In this document: piece after piece, positions 1 to 10,100 of the stretch
How positions within the stretch are numbered: the stretch's first letter is position 1
How the letters are laid out: every line of letters starts with the position of its first letter
The notes under the pieces: model-generated
Seen by the model: only the letters and a program-made list of their open reading frames with translations
What the model was told of the DNA's origin: nothing
Databases searched by the model: none
Program-made: the position numbers and the translations under genes
Origin: Pedobacter steynii
GTDB taxonomy: Bacteria; Bacteroidota; Bacteroidia; Sphingobacteriales; Sphingobacteriaceae
Length of the DNA stretch: 64,000 nucleotides
Reading direction: 5' to 3'
Assembly: GCF_900103665.1 (NCBI RefSeq)
Contig: NZ_FNGY01000005.1
Coordinates: 280,641 to 344,640 of the forward strand

Positions 1-770
1 AGGAGAATGAAAAAGATAAGCTGGGCAAGAATAAAAATGAACAGGCCCAGGTGCTGAATAAGATCAGTAAGCAGGAAAAACAATACAAACAGGATATTGT
101 AAGCCGCAAAAAACAACAGGCACAGATTGACCGGAGTATCCGGGCGGCCATTGTTCGGGAGATTGCCATCGCCAGAAAGAAAGCGGAAGAAGCGGCGAGA
201 GCTGCTGAAAGAGCTGCGGCGGCAAAAGCGGCTGCGGAAAGAGCAGCAGCAATAGCGAAAGCCAAGGCGGAAAATAAACCTGCTCCGGTAGCAGTAGCGG
301 CCAAACCGAAGACGGTAACAGCCAACAGCAGCAACAACTACCTGACGGCAACTCCGGAAGCGGCAAAACTATCTGCGGCATTTGAAAGCAACCGCGGGTC
401 CTTACCATGGCCGGTGGCTGCAGGAACGACGACAGAAAGCTTTGGAAAGCATAAAGTAGGTCAGGCGGGCTACGATAATGCCGGAATTACCATTCAAACG
501 AGTGAAGGTGCTGCGGTAAGATCAGTGTTTAACGGAAAAGTTACTAAAGTCGGAAATGCCCTTGGAAGGTACTATGTGCTGATCAAACACGGACAGTTTT
601 TTACGGTTTATCAGAACCTGAAATCTGTGAGTGTAGGACAGGGAGACGATGTGAGTACAAAACAGACGATCGGTACGGTGGCTTCATCAGGGGATATGCC
701 GGAACTTCAATTCCAGATCTACAGAGGAGCAGTCGCTCAGAATCCTGCAGGATGGCTTTCTGCAAAATAG
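1..770 (+). CDS. envC: EnvC-like murein hydrolase activator (5' end outside window)
   Basis: The frame is open through the left window edge (first full codon at 3), so this is the C-terminal part of a larger protein. A Lys/Glu/Ala-rich coiled coil fills the first ~80 visible residues and is followed by a low-complexity linker and a LytM/M23-type domain ending with the protein. The M23 zinc ligands are replaced: the usual HxxxD region reads YDNAGITI, the YxHL motif reads YQNL and the HFE motif reads QFQ. This is the pattern of EnvC-type activators, which switch on amidases at the septum but do not cut peptidoglycan themselves. The missing N-terminus should carry the signal peptide. A TAnnTTTG element follows the stop and probably starts the tat transcript. 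The degenerate active site is seen directly; the role as amidase activator is inferred from the family. Confidence 0.8.
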   Translation, partial: ENEKDKLGKNKNEQAQVLNKISKQEKQYKQDIVSRKKQQAQIDRSIRAAIVREIAIARKKAEEAARAAERAAAAKAAAERAAAIAKAKAENKPAPVAVAAKPKTVTANSSNNYLTATPEAAKLSAAFESNRGSLPWPVAAGTTTESFGKHKVGQAGYDNAGITIQTSEGAAVRSVFNGKVTKVGNALGRYYVLIKHGQFFTVYQNLKSVSVGQGDDVSTKQTIGTVASSGDMPELQFQIYRGAVAQNPAGWLSAK

Positions 771-790
771 AGGATTGAGCAATAAATGTT

Positions 791-798
791 TATATTTG
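791..798 (+). promoter_or_regulatory. candidate -7 element for the tatA pair
   Basis: TATATTTG matches the Bacteroidota housekeeping -7 consensus TAnnTTTG exactly and lies 28 bases before the first tat start codon. No good TTTG -33 element is found 19-21 bases upstream, so the call rests on one box. Confidence 0.4.
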
Positions 799-826
799 TA
801 TTATAGATTAAAAAAAATAGGGTAAA

Positions 827-1222
827 ATGTATACAGGGACAGTATTGGAATTCTTAAATATGGGCGGAGGAGAGATCATGCTCATCCTGGCTGTAGTGCT
901 TTTGTTATTTGGTGGTAAAAAATTACCGGAACTGGCACGTGGCTTAGGAAAAGGAATCCGTGATTTTAAAGACGCTTCTGAAGGCGTGAAAAGAGAAATC
1001 CACCGCAACATTAATTCCGTAGGTATAGTGGACGACATAGATTCGATCATTAAAGATACGAACAGCAATGACCGTCACCACCCAACAGAAACCAGTCTGG
1101 AGGAACAAATGTATCCTGGCAGCAGTACTGCTAAAGAAGGAATAGACTTAGATAAAAAGGAAGCTGTTGCTAGCAATAGCACGGAGAACCCTAAAATAGA
1201 AACAGATAAAACACAACTTTAA
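827..1222 (+). CDS. Sec-independent protein translocase TatA/TatB-type, long form
   Basis: A 131-residue protein with a short periplasmic start, one hydrophobic helix (about residues 17-28), the hallmark FGGKKLPELARGLGKG hinge and an amphipathic helix to about residue 55. This is the TatA/TatB fold, which builds the pore or receptor for folded proteins with twin-arginine signals. The remaining ~75 residues form a polar acidic tail absent from the second copy. The next gene, 10 bases downstream, is another TatA; tatC is about 27 kb away on the other strand. Whether the longer copy acts as TatB cannot be told from sequence, and many Bacteroidota lack a clear TatB. ATG 827 is the only good start and gives a helix at the expected distance. 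Confidence 0.85.
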   Translation: MYTGTVLEFLNMGGGEIMLILAVVLLLFGGKKLPELARGLGKGIRDFKDASEGVKREIHRNINSVGIVDDIDSIIKDTNSNDRHHPTETSLEEQMYPGSSTAKEGIDLDKKEAVASNSTENPKIETDKTQL

Positions 1223-1232
1223 CTAAAATATC

Positions 1233-1445
1233 ATGTTAAACACAACCATATTAATCGCTGGCTTAGGTGGTGCAGAAATCGCCATTATTCTTGTTATTGT
1301 TTTACTACTTTTCGGTGGTAAAAAAATTCCTGAATTGATGCGTGGTTTAGGTAAAGGTATTAAGGAATTTAAAGATGGCAAAGAAGGTGTGGATGGTAAT
1401 GGCTCTGATGTCGTTGAACAAAACCGCACCAACAAACCTTTATAG
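1233..1445 (+). CDS. tatA: Sec-independent protein translocase TatA, short form
   Basis: A 70-residue TatA: N-terminal membrane helix (about residues 11-26), hinge FGGKKIPELMRGLGKG, amphipathic helix and a short polar tail, which is the normal TatA length. It follows the longer TatA-like gene by 10 bases, so both are probably on one transcript. The two hinge regions are nearly identical, suggesting a tandem duplication with later divergence of the C-terminal tail. Together with tatC (28599-29489, minus) it should form the Tat pore. A candidate cargo, the RR-motif protein starting at 63816, lies at the far end of the window. Confidence 0.9.
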   Translation: MLNTTILIAGLGGAEIAIILVIVLLLFGGKKIPELMRGLGKGIKEFKDGKEGVDGNGSDVVEQNRTNKPL

Positions 1446-1484
1446 GTTTTAAGTCCAATTTTAAATTTAACCTATTCTTGAAAT

Positions 1485-2903
1485 TTGAAGAAGTATAGCT
1501 CCTTATCAGAGATACAGTCCCTTATTGCTCAAAAAAAATTAAGTTTATCTGAGCTTCTGGATCACTATTTTAAGCAGATAGAAAGTCATCAACACCTCAA
1601 TGCTTTTAATGAGGTGTTTTTTTATTCTGCGGCCGCCCAGGCTGCAGCAGTACAGGAGAAAATTGATCAGGGAACTGCCGGGAAACTGGCGGGGATGGTG
1701 ATCGGTATTAAAGATAACATCTCTTACAAAGACCATGAGGTAACGGCCTCTTCCAAAATGCTGGAAGGTTTTGTTTCTCCGTATTCTGCTACTGTTGTTG
1801 CACGTTTACTTGCCGAAGATGCCATCATCATCGGAAGGCTGAATTGCGATGAGTTTGCAATGGGTGGATCTAATGAGACTTCTTATTATGGGGTAGTGAA
1901 AAATGCGGCAGATACTTCGCGTGTTGCCGGGGGATCTTCAGGGGGCTCAGCAGTAGCCGTTCAGGCAGACCTTTGCTTATCGGCATTGGGCACTGATACC
2001 GGTGGATCTGTCAGACAGCCTGCGGCATTTTGCGGATGTATCGGATTGAAGCCTACTTATGGGCGGATTTCCAGGTATGGTGTGATTGCTTATGCCTCTT
2101 CATTTGATCAGGTAGGAACGATCACTTCTTCGGTAGGCGATGCGGCCATTTTACTGGAAGTGCTGGCCGGAGCGGATGATCATGACAGTACGGTATCTCA
2201 AAGAGAAGTGCCGGATTACAAAGCTGGTTTATCAACTGGCGGTGTAAAAAAGATTGCGGTATTAAAGGAGACATTGGAAAGTGAAGCGCTGGATCCTGAA
2301 ATTAAATCTGCAATCCTGGAAGCCATTGAACGTTTTAAAAGTCAGGGCCATACGGTTGAGTACGTGTCTTTTGACCTGCTGGATTACCTGGTGCCTGCGT
2401 ATTATGTATTGACCACTGCAGAAGCTTCGTCGAATTTGTCACGTTATGACGGCGTCCATTACGGCCACCGGAATACAGAAGCAACGAATCTGAACGATTT
2501 GTATAAAGCATCCAGAGCGGAAGGTTTTGGGGAAGAGGTAAAAAGACGGATCCTTTTAGGTACTTTCGTTTTAAGTGCAGGATATTATGATGCTTATTAT
2601 CAGAAAGCACAGCAGGTAAGAAGGCTGATCCGTGAAAAGATGGAAGCGCTGCTGGTAGATTTCGATGTGATCTTAAGCCCGGTAACGCCAACACCACCTT
2701 TTAAAATCGGAGAAAATATCGAAGATCCATTGGTGATGTATATGGCAGATATCTTTACGGTACTGGCCTCTCTGACGGGAATTCCGGCGATCGCAATTCC
2801 GTTGGGCAATAATAAAGAAGGATTACCGTTAAGTTTACAGCTTATGGCAAAGCACTTTAAGGAACAGGAACTACTTTCCCTGTCCCATACATTTTTAACC
2901 TAG
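1485..2903 (+). CDS. gatA: Asp-tRNA(Asn)/Glu-tRNA(Gln) amidotransferase subunit A
   Basis: A 472-residue amidase-signature protein. The catalytic triad is visible as Lys76 (GIKDN), Ser151 in GGSSGGS and Ser175 in DTGGS, spaced exactly as in characterised GatA. GatA releases ammonia from glutamine for the transamidation of misacylated Glu-tRNA(Gln) or Asp-tRNA(Asn) with GatB and GatC, neither of which is in this window. The start is TTG 1485, since no ATG gives the conserved N-terminus. It lies 39 bases after tatA. A terminator-like hairpin sits inside the coding region at 1591-1623. Other amidase-family members share the signature, but the length and flanking motifs fit GatA best. Confidence 0.88.
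   Translation: MKKYSSLSEIQSLIAQKKLSLSELLDHYFKQIESHQHLNAFNEVFFYSAAAQAAAVQEKIDQGTAGKLAGMVIGIKDNISYKDHEVTASSKMLEGFVSPYSATVVARLLAEDAIIIGRLNCDEFAMGGSNETSYYGVVKNAADTSRVAGGSSGGSAVAVQADLCLSALGTDTGGSVRQPAAFCGCIGLKPTYGRISRYGVIAYASSFDQVGTITSSVGDAAILLEVLAGADDHDSTVSQREVPDYKAGLSTGGVKKIAVLKETLESEALDPEIKSAILEAIERFKSQGHTVEYVSFDLLDYLVPAYYVLTTAEASSNLSRYDGVHYGHRNTEATNLNDLYKASRAEGFGEEVKRRILLGTFVLSAGYYDAYYQKAQQVRRLIREKMEALLVDFDVILSPVTPTPPFKIGENIEDPLVMYMADIFTVLASLTGIPAIAIPLGNNKEGLPLSLQLMAKHFKEQELLSLSHTFLT
1591..1623 (+). terminator. intrinsic-terminator-like hairpin inside gatA
   Basis: Perfect 9-bp stem AACACCTCA / TGAGGTGTT (1591-1599 with 1610-1618), a 10-base loop and an uninterrupted T run to 1623. It occurs at about codons 36-46 of gatA and in the sense direction. 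The form is that of a Rho-independent terminator; whether it acts while ribosomes cover it is unknown. Confidence 0.5.
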
Positions 2904-2970
2904 ACCCAATGTCACCACACATTGTCTGTGAAATCTGCCGGCCAGCTTCATAGACTTTGAGGACAAAAAA

Positions 2971-4197
2971 ATGCCTATGAAAATAAATGTACTTTTTGCA
3001 TCTTGTATTTTAGCACTAACCAGCTTTTCAGCAATTGCTCAGCAACATCAGGCTTTACAAATTAACGACACCATTCCGGTCCCTGTTTTACCGGAAACCC
3101 CAACTTTTTACAATCACAACTTCGGCTATAAGGCCCGTCTGGATTCTATTCAGAAAATGGTGCCCCTCAGCTATAATGAGCATGTACAGAAGTACATCGA
3201 CATCTATAGCGGAAGGAAAGATATGATGGGGAAGATGTTAGGCCTTTCAGACTATTACTTCCCTGTTTTTGAAAAAGCATTAAAATATTATAACATTCCT
3301 GAGGAGATCAAATACCTGCCGGTCATAGAATCTTCTATGAACGCACATGCGGTATCCAGGGTTGGCGCTACAGGTCTGTGGCAGTTCATGTTTGCTACGG
3401 CAAAAGATTATGGACTGAACATGGATAATTTTGTAGATGAAAGAAAAGATCCGATTCAGGCCAGCTATGCAGCTGCAGCCTATTTCAGAGATGCTTACGA
3501 GGAGCTGGGCGACTGGCTTCTGGCGATTGCAGCCTATAACTGCGGAATGGGAAATGTGAAAAAAGCGATGCTTAAAGCAGATTCTCAGGATTTCTGGGAA
3601 ATCAGAGGATACCTTCCTATGGAAACCAGAAATTATGTACCTGCATTCATCGCTGCGATCTATGTGATGAACTATCCTGGTCAGCATCAGATCCGGGTGC
3701 AGAAATCCCCATTCGTAAAAAATACCGATACGATTCATGTGAACCGTTTCGTTTCCCTTCCTCAACTGGCAGGTGCATTGAGTATCGATGAAGATGCTTT
3801 GTGCAGTCTGAACCCTTCTTATAAAAAGAAGATTGTCAATGGAACAGAACTGGAGCCCAAGCGGATCATTATTCCAAAGGTGAACATGGCCCAGTTTGCA
3901 CAGATCTATGAAGTGCTGAACAATGCGGAACTGGACGTGAATCCTAATGTGGTTCTGGCATCTAACGATGACCGCAGGCGGAAGAAGAAGGTGGTAGAAC
4001 GCCCTTTAGCCGCAGTTTCCTATCATAAGGTTCGACCGGGCCAGACCCTTAGCGCAATTGCGGATCAGTATCATGTGGAGGTTCAGGATTTAAAAGTCTG
4101 GAACGGACTCAAAGGCTCCTCGATTGTACCTGGACAAAAACTCAAAGTTCACAACCCTCAACCTTCCAAAAAGCGAAAAATGGCCATAAAAGGCTAA
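2971..4197 (+). CDS. LysM-containing lytic transglycosylase (MltD-like)
   Basis: A 408-residue secreted protein. Residues 1-23 form a signal peptide ending SAIAQ. An SLT transglycosylase domain (about 100-240) contains the catalytic Glu120 in IESSMNAHAVS followed by GATGLWQFM and the AAYNCGMGNV motif. A C-terminal LysM domain (about 352-398) should bind peptidoglycan. The enzyme cleaves the MurNAc-GlcNAc bond with formation of 1,6-anhydro-MurNAc; MurQ, encoded near 55 kb, processes MurNAc 6-phosphate derived from such recycling. ATG 2977 is an alternative start and would leave the signal peptide nearly unchanged. E. coli MltD carries LysM repeats too, but this protein has only one clear copy. 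Confidence 0.88.
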   Translation: MPMKINVLFASCILALTSFSAIAQQHQALQINDTIPVPVLPETPTFYNHNFGYKARLDSIQKMVPLSYNEHVQKYIDIYSGRKDMMGKMLGLSDYYFPVFEKALKYYNIPEEIKYLPVIESSMNAHAVSRVGATGLWQFMFATAKDYGLNMDNFVDERKDPIQASYAAAAYFRDAYEELGDWLLAIAAYNCGMGNVKKAMLKADSQDFWEIRGYLPMETRNYVPAFIAAIYVMNYPGQHQIRVQKSPFVKNTDTIHVNRFVSLPQLAGALSIDEDALCSLNPSYKKKIVNGTELEPKRIIIPKVNMAQFAQIYEVLNNAELDVNPNVVLASNDDRRRKKKVVERPLAAVSYHKVRPGQTLSAIADQYHVEVQDLKVWNGLKGSSIVPGQKLKVHNPQPSKKRKMAIKG

Positions 4198-4250
4198 TCA
4201 TTGCTTTTAATCGGGATTCCTTTTTTATTTCTGGGCTAATTAAAAGATTG

Positions 4251-4258
4251 TAACTTTG
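4251..4258 (+). promoter_or_regulatory. candidate -7 element for maeB
   Basis: TAACTTTG matches TAnnTTTG exactly, 23 bases before the maeB start codon. About 20 bases upstream lies only a weak -33 match (TTTC/TCTG). Confidence 0.5.
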
Positions 4259-4281
4259 GCCCTTTATAAATGAACTGATTT

Positions 4282-6597
4282 ATGAGTAAAATTAACAGGA
4301 AGCAAGATGCTTTGGACTACCACTCGCAAGGGCGACCGGGGAAAATACAGGTAATACCGACAAAACCAACAAACTCTCAGAGAGATCTGGCATTGGCGTA
4401 TTCACCAGGTGTAGCTGAACCTTGTTTAAAAATAGCAGAAAACACAGAAGATGTATATAAATATACCGCGAAGGGAAACCTGGTTGCGGTAATTAGTAAC
4501 GGAACAGCGGTTTTAGGTCTTGGCGATATCGGTCCTGAAGCGGGTAAACCTGTGATGGAAGGTAAAGGTCTTCTTTTCAAGATTTTTGCCGATATCGATG
4601 TTTTTGACTTAGAACTCGATACTAAAAACGTTGATGATTTTGTTAAAATAGTAAAAGCCCTTGAGCCTACTTTCGGCGGGGTGAACCTGGAAGATATTAA
4701 AGCACCGGAGTGCTTTGAAATTGAACGTCGTTTGAAAGAGGAAATGAATATTCCTGTGATGCACGATGATCAGCATGGTACCGCCATTATCTCTGCCGCA
4801 GCATTGATCAATGCCTGCGAATTGCAGAAAAAGAAAATGGATAAGGTTAAGATTGTGGTGAATGGTGCCGGTGCTGCCGCGATTTCCTGTACCCGTCTTT
4901 ATGTTTCTTTAGGTGCAAAAAAAGAAAATATCGTGATGTGCGACCGTTCGGGCGTGATTCGCGACAACAGGGTAAACCTGGATGCGATTAAAGCTGAATT
5001 TGCAACTTCAAGAGATTTGACTACGCTGGAAGATGCAATGAAAGATTCTGATGTATTCATCGGTCTTTCTTCTGCAGATTGTGTAACGGTTGACATGTTG
5101 AAATCGATGGCCAAAAACCCGATCGTTTTTGCTATGGCAAACCCTAATCCGGAGATTGCTTATGAACTGGCCATCAGCTCCCGCAAGGATTTGATCATGG
5201 CTACGGGACGTTCTGACTATCCTAACCAGGTGAACAATGTATTGGGATTCCCGTACATTTTCAGAGGGGCGCTGGACGTAAGGGCAACGAGCATCAACGA
5301 GGCGATGAAAATTGCTGCAGTGAAGGCGATTGCTGAACTGGCAAAGAAATCTGTTCCAGAGGCCGTAAACATGGCTTATAACGAAAAGAATATTAAGTTC
5401 GGTAAAGACTATATCATTCCAAAGCCAGTGGATTTGCGTTTGATGACGAATGTATCTACTGCGGTGGCTAAAGCGGCAATCGAATCTGGTGTTGCCCGCA
5501 AAATCATCACCGACTGGGATGCGTATACGGAAGAGTTGAAACAACGTTTGGGAATGGATGATGCGATTATGCGCGCCATCACTAACAAAGCGAAGTCTGA
5601 CCCTAAACGTGTGGTATTCACTGAGGCTGATAATTACAAGATCCTGAAAGCAGCTCAGATTGTGAAAGATGAAAATATCGCCATTCCGGTCCTGTTGGGA
5701 AATAAAGAAATCATCAATAAAATTATTGAAGAGAATGCTTTAGAACTGGAAGGCGTGGAAATCATGGATCCTTTCTTAGAGCCTGAGCGTATGAAAAAAT
5801 ATGCAGAAGCTTTGTATCAGAAGAGACAAAGAAGAGGAGTAACCTTGTTTGAAGCGAATAAATTTTTGCGCGACAGGAATTACTTCGGTGCTTCAATGGT
5901 GGAATTTGGGGAGGTAGATGCGATGATTTCTGGTTTGACCAAGAATTATGTGTCTACGATTAAGCCTGCCTTACAGGTGATCGGTACGGAACCAGGTGTA
6001 AACCGGGTTGCAGGAATGTACATGATGATGACCAAAAAAGGGCCTGTATTTTTTGGAGATACTACGGTAAATGTAGACCCAACAGTAGAGGAATTGGTAG
6101 ACATTACCTTATTGCTGGAACGTGCGGTACGTAAGTTTAATATTCAGCCAAGAATTGCCTTACTTTCGTATTCAAACTTCGGTTCAAACGAAGGTGTAGT
6201 TCCTGAAAAAGTAAGAAAAGCAGTGAAAATTCTTCACGAAAAGCACCCTGATATTATCGTAGATGGCGAAATGCAAGGAAATTTTGCAATTAACAATTCT
6301 TTGCTGAAAGATAACTTTCCTTTTAGTAGCTTAGTAGATGCTCCTGCAAATACTTTGGTATTCCCGAACCTGGAGTCCGGAAATATCGCATACAAATTGT
6401 TGCAGGAATTGGGCGGTGCGGAAGCGGTAGGTCCGATTCTACTGGGATTGAACAAACCTGTTCACATTGTACAGTTGGGCAGCTCGGTTCGTGAGATTGT
6501 AAATATGGTCACTTTAGCCGTTCTTGATGTTCAGTCGAAAGAACAGGAAGCAAACGCTAAAAAAGGTGGTTTATTAAAAAGAATAACTAAGAAATAG
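4282..6597 (+). CDS. maeB: NADP-dependent malic enzyme with C-terminal phosphotransacetylase-like domain
   Basis: A 771-residue two-domain protein. Residues 1 to about 425 are the malic enzyme (SPGVAEPC, HDDQHGTA for metal and substrate binding, and the GAGAAAISC nucleotide-binding loop), converting malate to pyruvate with CO2 and reduced nicotinamide. Residues from about 435 to 760 resemble phosphate acetyltransferase. In MaeB proteins this second domain has no proven transacetylase activity and acts as an acetyl-CoA-sensing regulatory part. It is followed 5 bases later by ruvA and then sprA, an order common in Bacteroidota. NADP rather than NAD preference is inferred from the family. The start is supported by a TAnnTTTG element 23 bases upstream. 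Confidence 0.93.
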   Translation: MSKINRKQDALDYHSQGRPGKIQVIPTKPTNSQRDLALAYSPGVAEPCLKIAENTEDVYKYTAKGNLVAVISNGTAVLGLGDIGPEAGKPVMEGKGLLFKIFADIDVFDLELDTKNVDDFVKIVKALEPTFGGVNLEDIKAPECFEIERRLKEEMNIPVMHDDQHGTAIISAAALINACELQKKKMDKVKIVVNGAGAAAISCTRLYVSLGAKKENIVMCDRSGVIRDNRVNLDAIKAEFATSRDLTTLEDAMKDSDVFIGLSSADCVTVDMLKSMAKNPIVFAMANPNPEIAYELAISSRKDLIMATGRSDYPNQVNNVLGFPYIFRGALDVRATSINEAMKIAAVKAIAELAKKSVPEAVNMAYNEKNIKFGKDYIIPKPVDLRLMTNVSTAVAKAAIESGVARKIITDWDAYTEELKQRLGMDDAIMRAITNKAKSDPKRVVFTEADNYKILKAAQIVKDENIAIPVLLGNKEIINKIIEENALELEGVEIMDPFLEPERMKKYAEALYQKRQRRGVTLFEANKFLRDRNYFGASMVEFGEVDAMISGLTKNYVSTIKPALQVIGTEPGVNRVAGMYMMMTKKGPVFFGDTTVNVDPTVEELVDITLLLERAVRKFNIQPRIALLSYSNFGSNEGVVPEKVRKAVKILHEKHPDIIVDGEMQGNFAINNSLLKDNFPFSSLVDAPANTLVFPNLESGNIAYKLLQELGGAEAVGPILLGLNKPVHIVQLGSSVREIVNMVTLAVLDVQSKEQEANAKKGGLLKRITKK

Positions 6598-6602
6598 GAA
6601 TT

Positions 6603-7187
6603 ATGTTTGAATATATTGATGGTAAGCTGACCTTTAAATGCCCCGCTTATATTGTTGTGGAGGCCGGAGGAATTGGTTACCATATCAATATTTCACTGAA
6701 TACTTATAGCAGTCTGGCAGATGTGGAACGCTGCAAGGTGTATACCTGGCTCCACGTAAAAGAAGACGCACATACTTTATACGGATTTGCAGATGAGGGA
6801 GAGCGCAGGCTCTTCCTTCATCTGATCTCTGTTTCCGGAATCGGGCCCAATACGGGAAGGATGATGCTTTCTTCCATCACGCCTACAGAAATTCAAACGG
6901 CTATTGTGAATGGTGATTTGCCTTTAATCCAGCGGATTAAAGGAATTGGTGTAAAATCTGCACAGCGCTTAGTGCTGGAATTGCAGGATAAATTGAAAAA
7001 AGAAGGAACCGGATCTTTGATCGCGGCACCTCTAAATAATACTGTTAGAGAAGAAGCTTTATCAGCCTTGATGATGCTCGGGTTTGCAAAACAGCCTGCG
7101 GAGAAATCAATTGATAATGCAGTGAAAAACGGTGGTGTGGACTTATCAGTAGAACAAATGATTAAAATAGCTTTGAAGAACTTATAA
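6603..7187 (+). CDS. ruvA: Holliday junction DNA helicase subunit RuvA
   Basis: A 194-residue protein of normal RuvA length. The N-terminal OB domain starts MFEYIDGKL, the central helix-hairpin-helix pair contains VSGIGPNTGRMML and IKGIGVKSAQRLVLEL, and the C-terminal three-helix domain (about 145-194) contacts RuvB. RuvA binds four-way junctions as a tetramer and loads the RuvB motor for branch migration. It begins 5 bases after maeB and ends 9 bases before sprA, so the three are probably co-transcribed. ruvB and ruvC are not in the window. Confidence 0.95.
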   Translation: MFEYIDGKLTFKCPAYIVVEAGGIGYHINISLNTYSSLADVERCKVYTWLHVKEDAHTLYGFADEGERRLFLHLISVSGIGPNTGRMMLSSITPTEIQTAIVNGDLPLIQRIKGIGVKSAQRLVLELQDKLKKEGTGSLIAAPLNNTVREEALSALMMLGFAKQPAEKSIDNAVKNGGVDLSVEQMIKIALKNL

Positions 7188-7196
7188 CCTGCTCCC

Positions 7197-10100
7197 TTGA
7201 AAACCATCTTAACGCTCCTTCTTCTTCTTTTTCTCTGCCTTGGCGGACAGCAAGCATTTTCTCAAACGGGAACCCCGGGAAAAAGAACAGATACCATTAG
7301 AAACTCCTTTAGTCTGAAGGAAAAACAACGATTAGGTCTCAGAAACTTAAACAATTCTTTTAAACCGCTTCCGGATAATGTGAAGCGGGAAGTCGAATAC
7401 GACGCGAAGAATAAAAGATACATCATCCGGCAATTGATCGGTAACCGCCTTTTCTCTCCCCCACAATACCTGACGATTGAAGAATATCAGCGCCTGGTGA
7501 ACAGCGAGATGAAAAGGGACAACTGGCGGATGTACTCCAGTGAAGAATTAAATGAAGTCAGAAAAAATGGATTCATTCCCAGCCTGAAAATCAATAGTAA
7601 GGCTTTTGAACGCATTTTTGGTGGTACAACGATAGACATCCAGCCTCGTGGAGAGGCCGAACTGACCTTTCTGGGCAGGATCAATAAAAACGAAAATCCC
7701 CTTTTCAACGAACGTCAGCGTGTGCAGTCGAATTTTGATTTTAACCAGCGTATCCAGATGGATGTGATCGGAAATATCGGAACGCGGATGAAGATCAATA
7801 TGAACTACAATACCGAAGCTCAGTTTGATTTTGAAAACCAGGTGAAACTGGATTATACCGGAGGAAAGGACGACATCATCCAGAAGATCGAAGCGGGAAA
7901 TGTAAGCTTACCGCTGAACACGACGCTGATCAATGGAACACAGGCTTTATTCGGGGTAAAAACGCAATTGCAATTTGGAAAGCTGAGTGTGAGCTCGGTC
8001 TTCTCTCAGCAGAAGTCGCAATCCCGGGAGATCCGCATCAATAATGGCGCACAGCAAAATGAATACAGGCTGAGTGCCGATAATTACGAAGCGAATAAAC
8101 ACTATTTCTTAGCGCAATATTTTAGAAATAATTACAATAAAACACTGGCTACGCCACCAACGATTACCTCTGGTGTACTCATTACGAAAGTAGAAGTCTG
8201 GATTACCAATAAAACAGGAAATACGCAGGATTCCAGGGACGTGCTCGGCTTTATCGATCTTGGTGAAAATGCGCCTTATAACCCGACGGTACCAGGGGGC
8301 GGATCAGCATTGCCTTCGGGATTTGACAATCCCCAGTTTCCAAGACAATCGAATACCTTACTTTCACAAATACCCCCGGATGCCAGGCAGACCAATTCCA
8401 ATGCCATCATCGGTTTCTTTGGCGGAAGTGGGGGAACAGACAATTATGCCAAATTAACTTACGCGAGGAAGCTGGCCGACAGGGAATATACTTTCCATCC
8501 TCAGCTGGGATACATCTCATTAAATAATGCTTTAAATACAGATGAGGTTTTGACGGTTGCTTACCGTTATACCTATCGTGGTGTGGAATATCAGGTGGGA
8601 GAATTCACAACCGATGTTTCTTTTGATCAGGGATCACCAAAGGTCTTGTTTACCAAATTGCTGAAAAACGAAACGACAAAAGTGAAACTGCCAACCTGGG
8701 ATTTGATGATGAAAAACATCTATTCTATCGGTGGTTACCAGATTAGCCCGATGAATTTTAAGCTGGACATTTTCAGGATTGACGATAAGACCGGGGTAGA
8801 AAAACCATATATTGATGAAGGGGAGAAACTCGATGCCGACCGCAGGCCATTGAAGAATAAACAATGGATTCAGATCGTGGGTTTAGACCGATTGAATCAG
8901 CAGAAGGAGCGGAGCCCGGATGGGATTTTTGACTTTGAAGCGGAAAATAAACCTTTCGGAGCCAACCAGAACATCGCTTTCAACACACCTGTCAACAACA
9001 ATAACAACAACGGTGGAAATACGAATGGTTCCAATACCAATCTGAGTAATTTCTCTACGAATACCAGCAATGGTTATGTGACCATAGATCCGTTGAATGG
9101 AAGAATTATCCTCCCTTTGATCGAACCTTTTGGTAAGGATCTTGCCGATCAGTTTAGTCCGGCAGAGCAGACACTGATCGATAAGTACACTTATACGGCT
9201 TTATACGATTCAACGAAGGTGATTGCACAGCAATTGTTCACCAGACAAAACCGTTATGTCATTAAAGGGGCTTATCAAAGTCAGGTGGCTTCAGAGTTTA
9301 GCTTAAATGCAATCAACGTTCCTGAGGGCTCGGTAAAAGTATTTGCCGGAACGATTCCCCTTCAGGAGGGTGTAGATTATACCGTGGATTACCAGGGGGG
9401 AAGGGTCAGGATTCTGAATACAGCTATTCTCATTTCCGGTCAGCCGATAAAGATTTCTACAGAAAATAATGAGCTTTTTGGTTTACAGCAACGTTCCCTG
9501 TTTGGAACCCGTCTGGACTATAAGGTGAACAATAAGTTGAATCTGGGAGGTACGATTATGAACCTCACTGAAAAGCCGCTTACTCCAAAAGTAAACCTTG
9601 GCGAAGAGCCAATCTCGAATACCATGTGGGGACTGGATATGAACTATAGCTCGCCTTCGAGGTTCTTAACGAAACTGGTGGATAAGTTGCCCTTCATTTC
9701 TACAAAGGTACCTTCCAGCTTTAGTTTCTCGGGAGAGTTTGCACAACTGGTTCCGGGACATCCTTCAGCGTTAAACTTCGGTGGCAAGAAAGGTGGCGTA
9801 AGTTACCTGGACGATTTTGAAGCTTCACGTTCGGTGATCGACCTGAAAAGCGCAGTGGCATGGCAGTTGTCTGGTACACCTCAGATGTTCTCTGAATCTT
9901 CGAGAATGGACGACCTGAGCTACGGCTTCAACAGGGCATTGATTGCTTTTTACAACATTGATCCTATCTTTTACAACCGGGCTGATGCGACGCTTCCTTC
10001 GGCATTGAGGAACAATAAAAATGAGCTTTCCAATCACTATGTGCGTCAGGTGATCGAACAGGAAGTTTTTCCTTTTAAAGAAATCGGAACGGGGCAACCA

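Noticed and set aside
3280..3765. 161-codon minus-strand frame opposite the lytic transglycosylase
   Set aside because: Fully inside a conserved SLT domain on the other strand; no start signal or motif.
8980..9065. Asn/Gly codon repeats in sprA as a possible mobile or CRISPR-like repeat
   Set aside because: In-frame low-complexity protein linker (AAC/AAT and GGT codons) without regular spacing.
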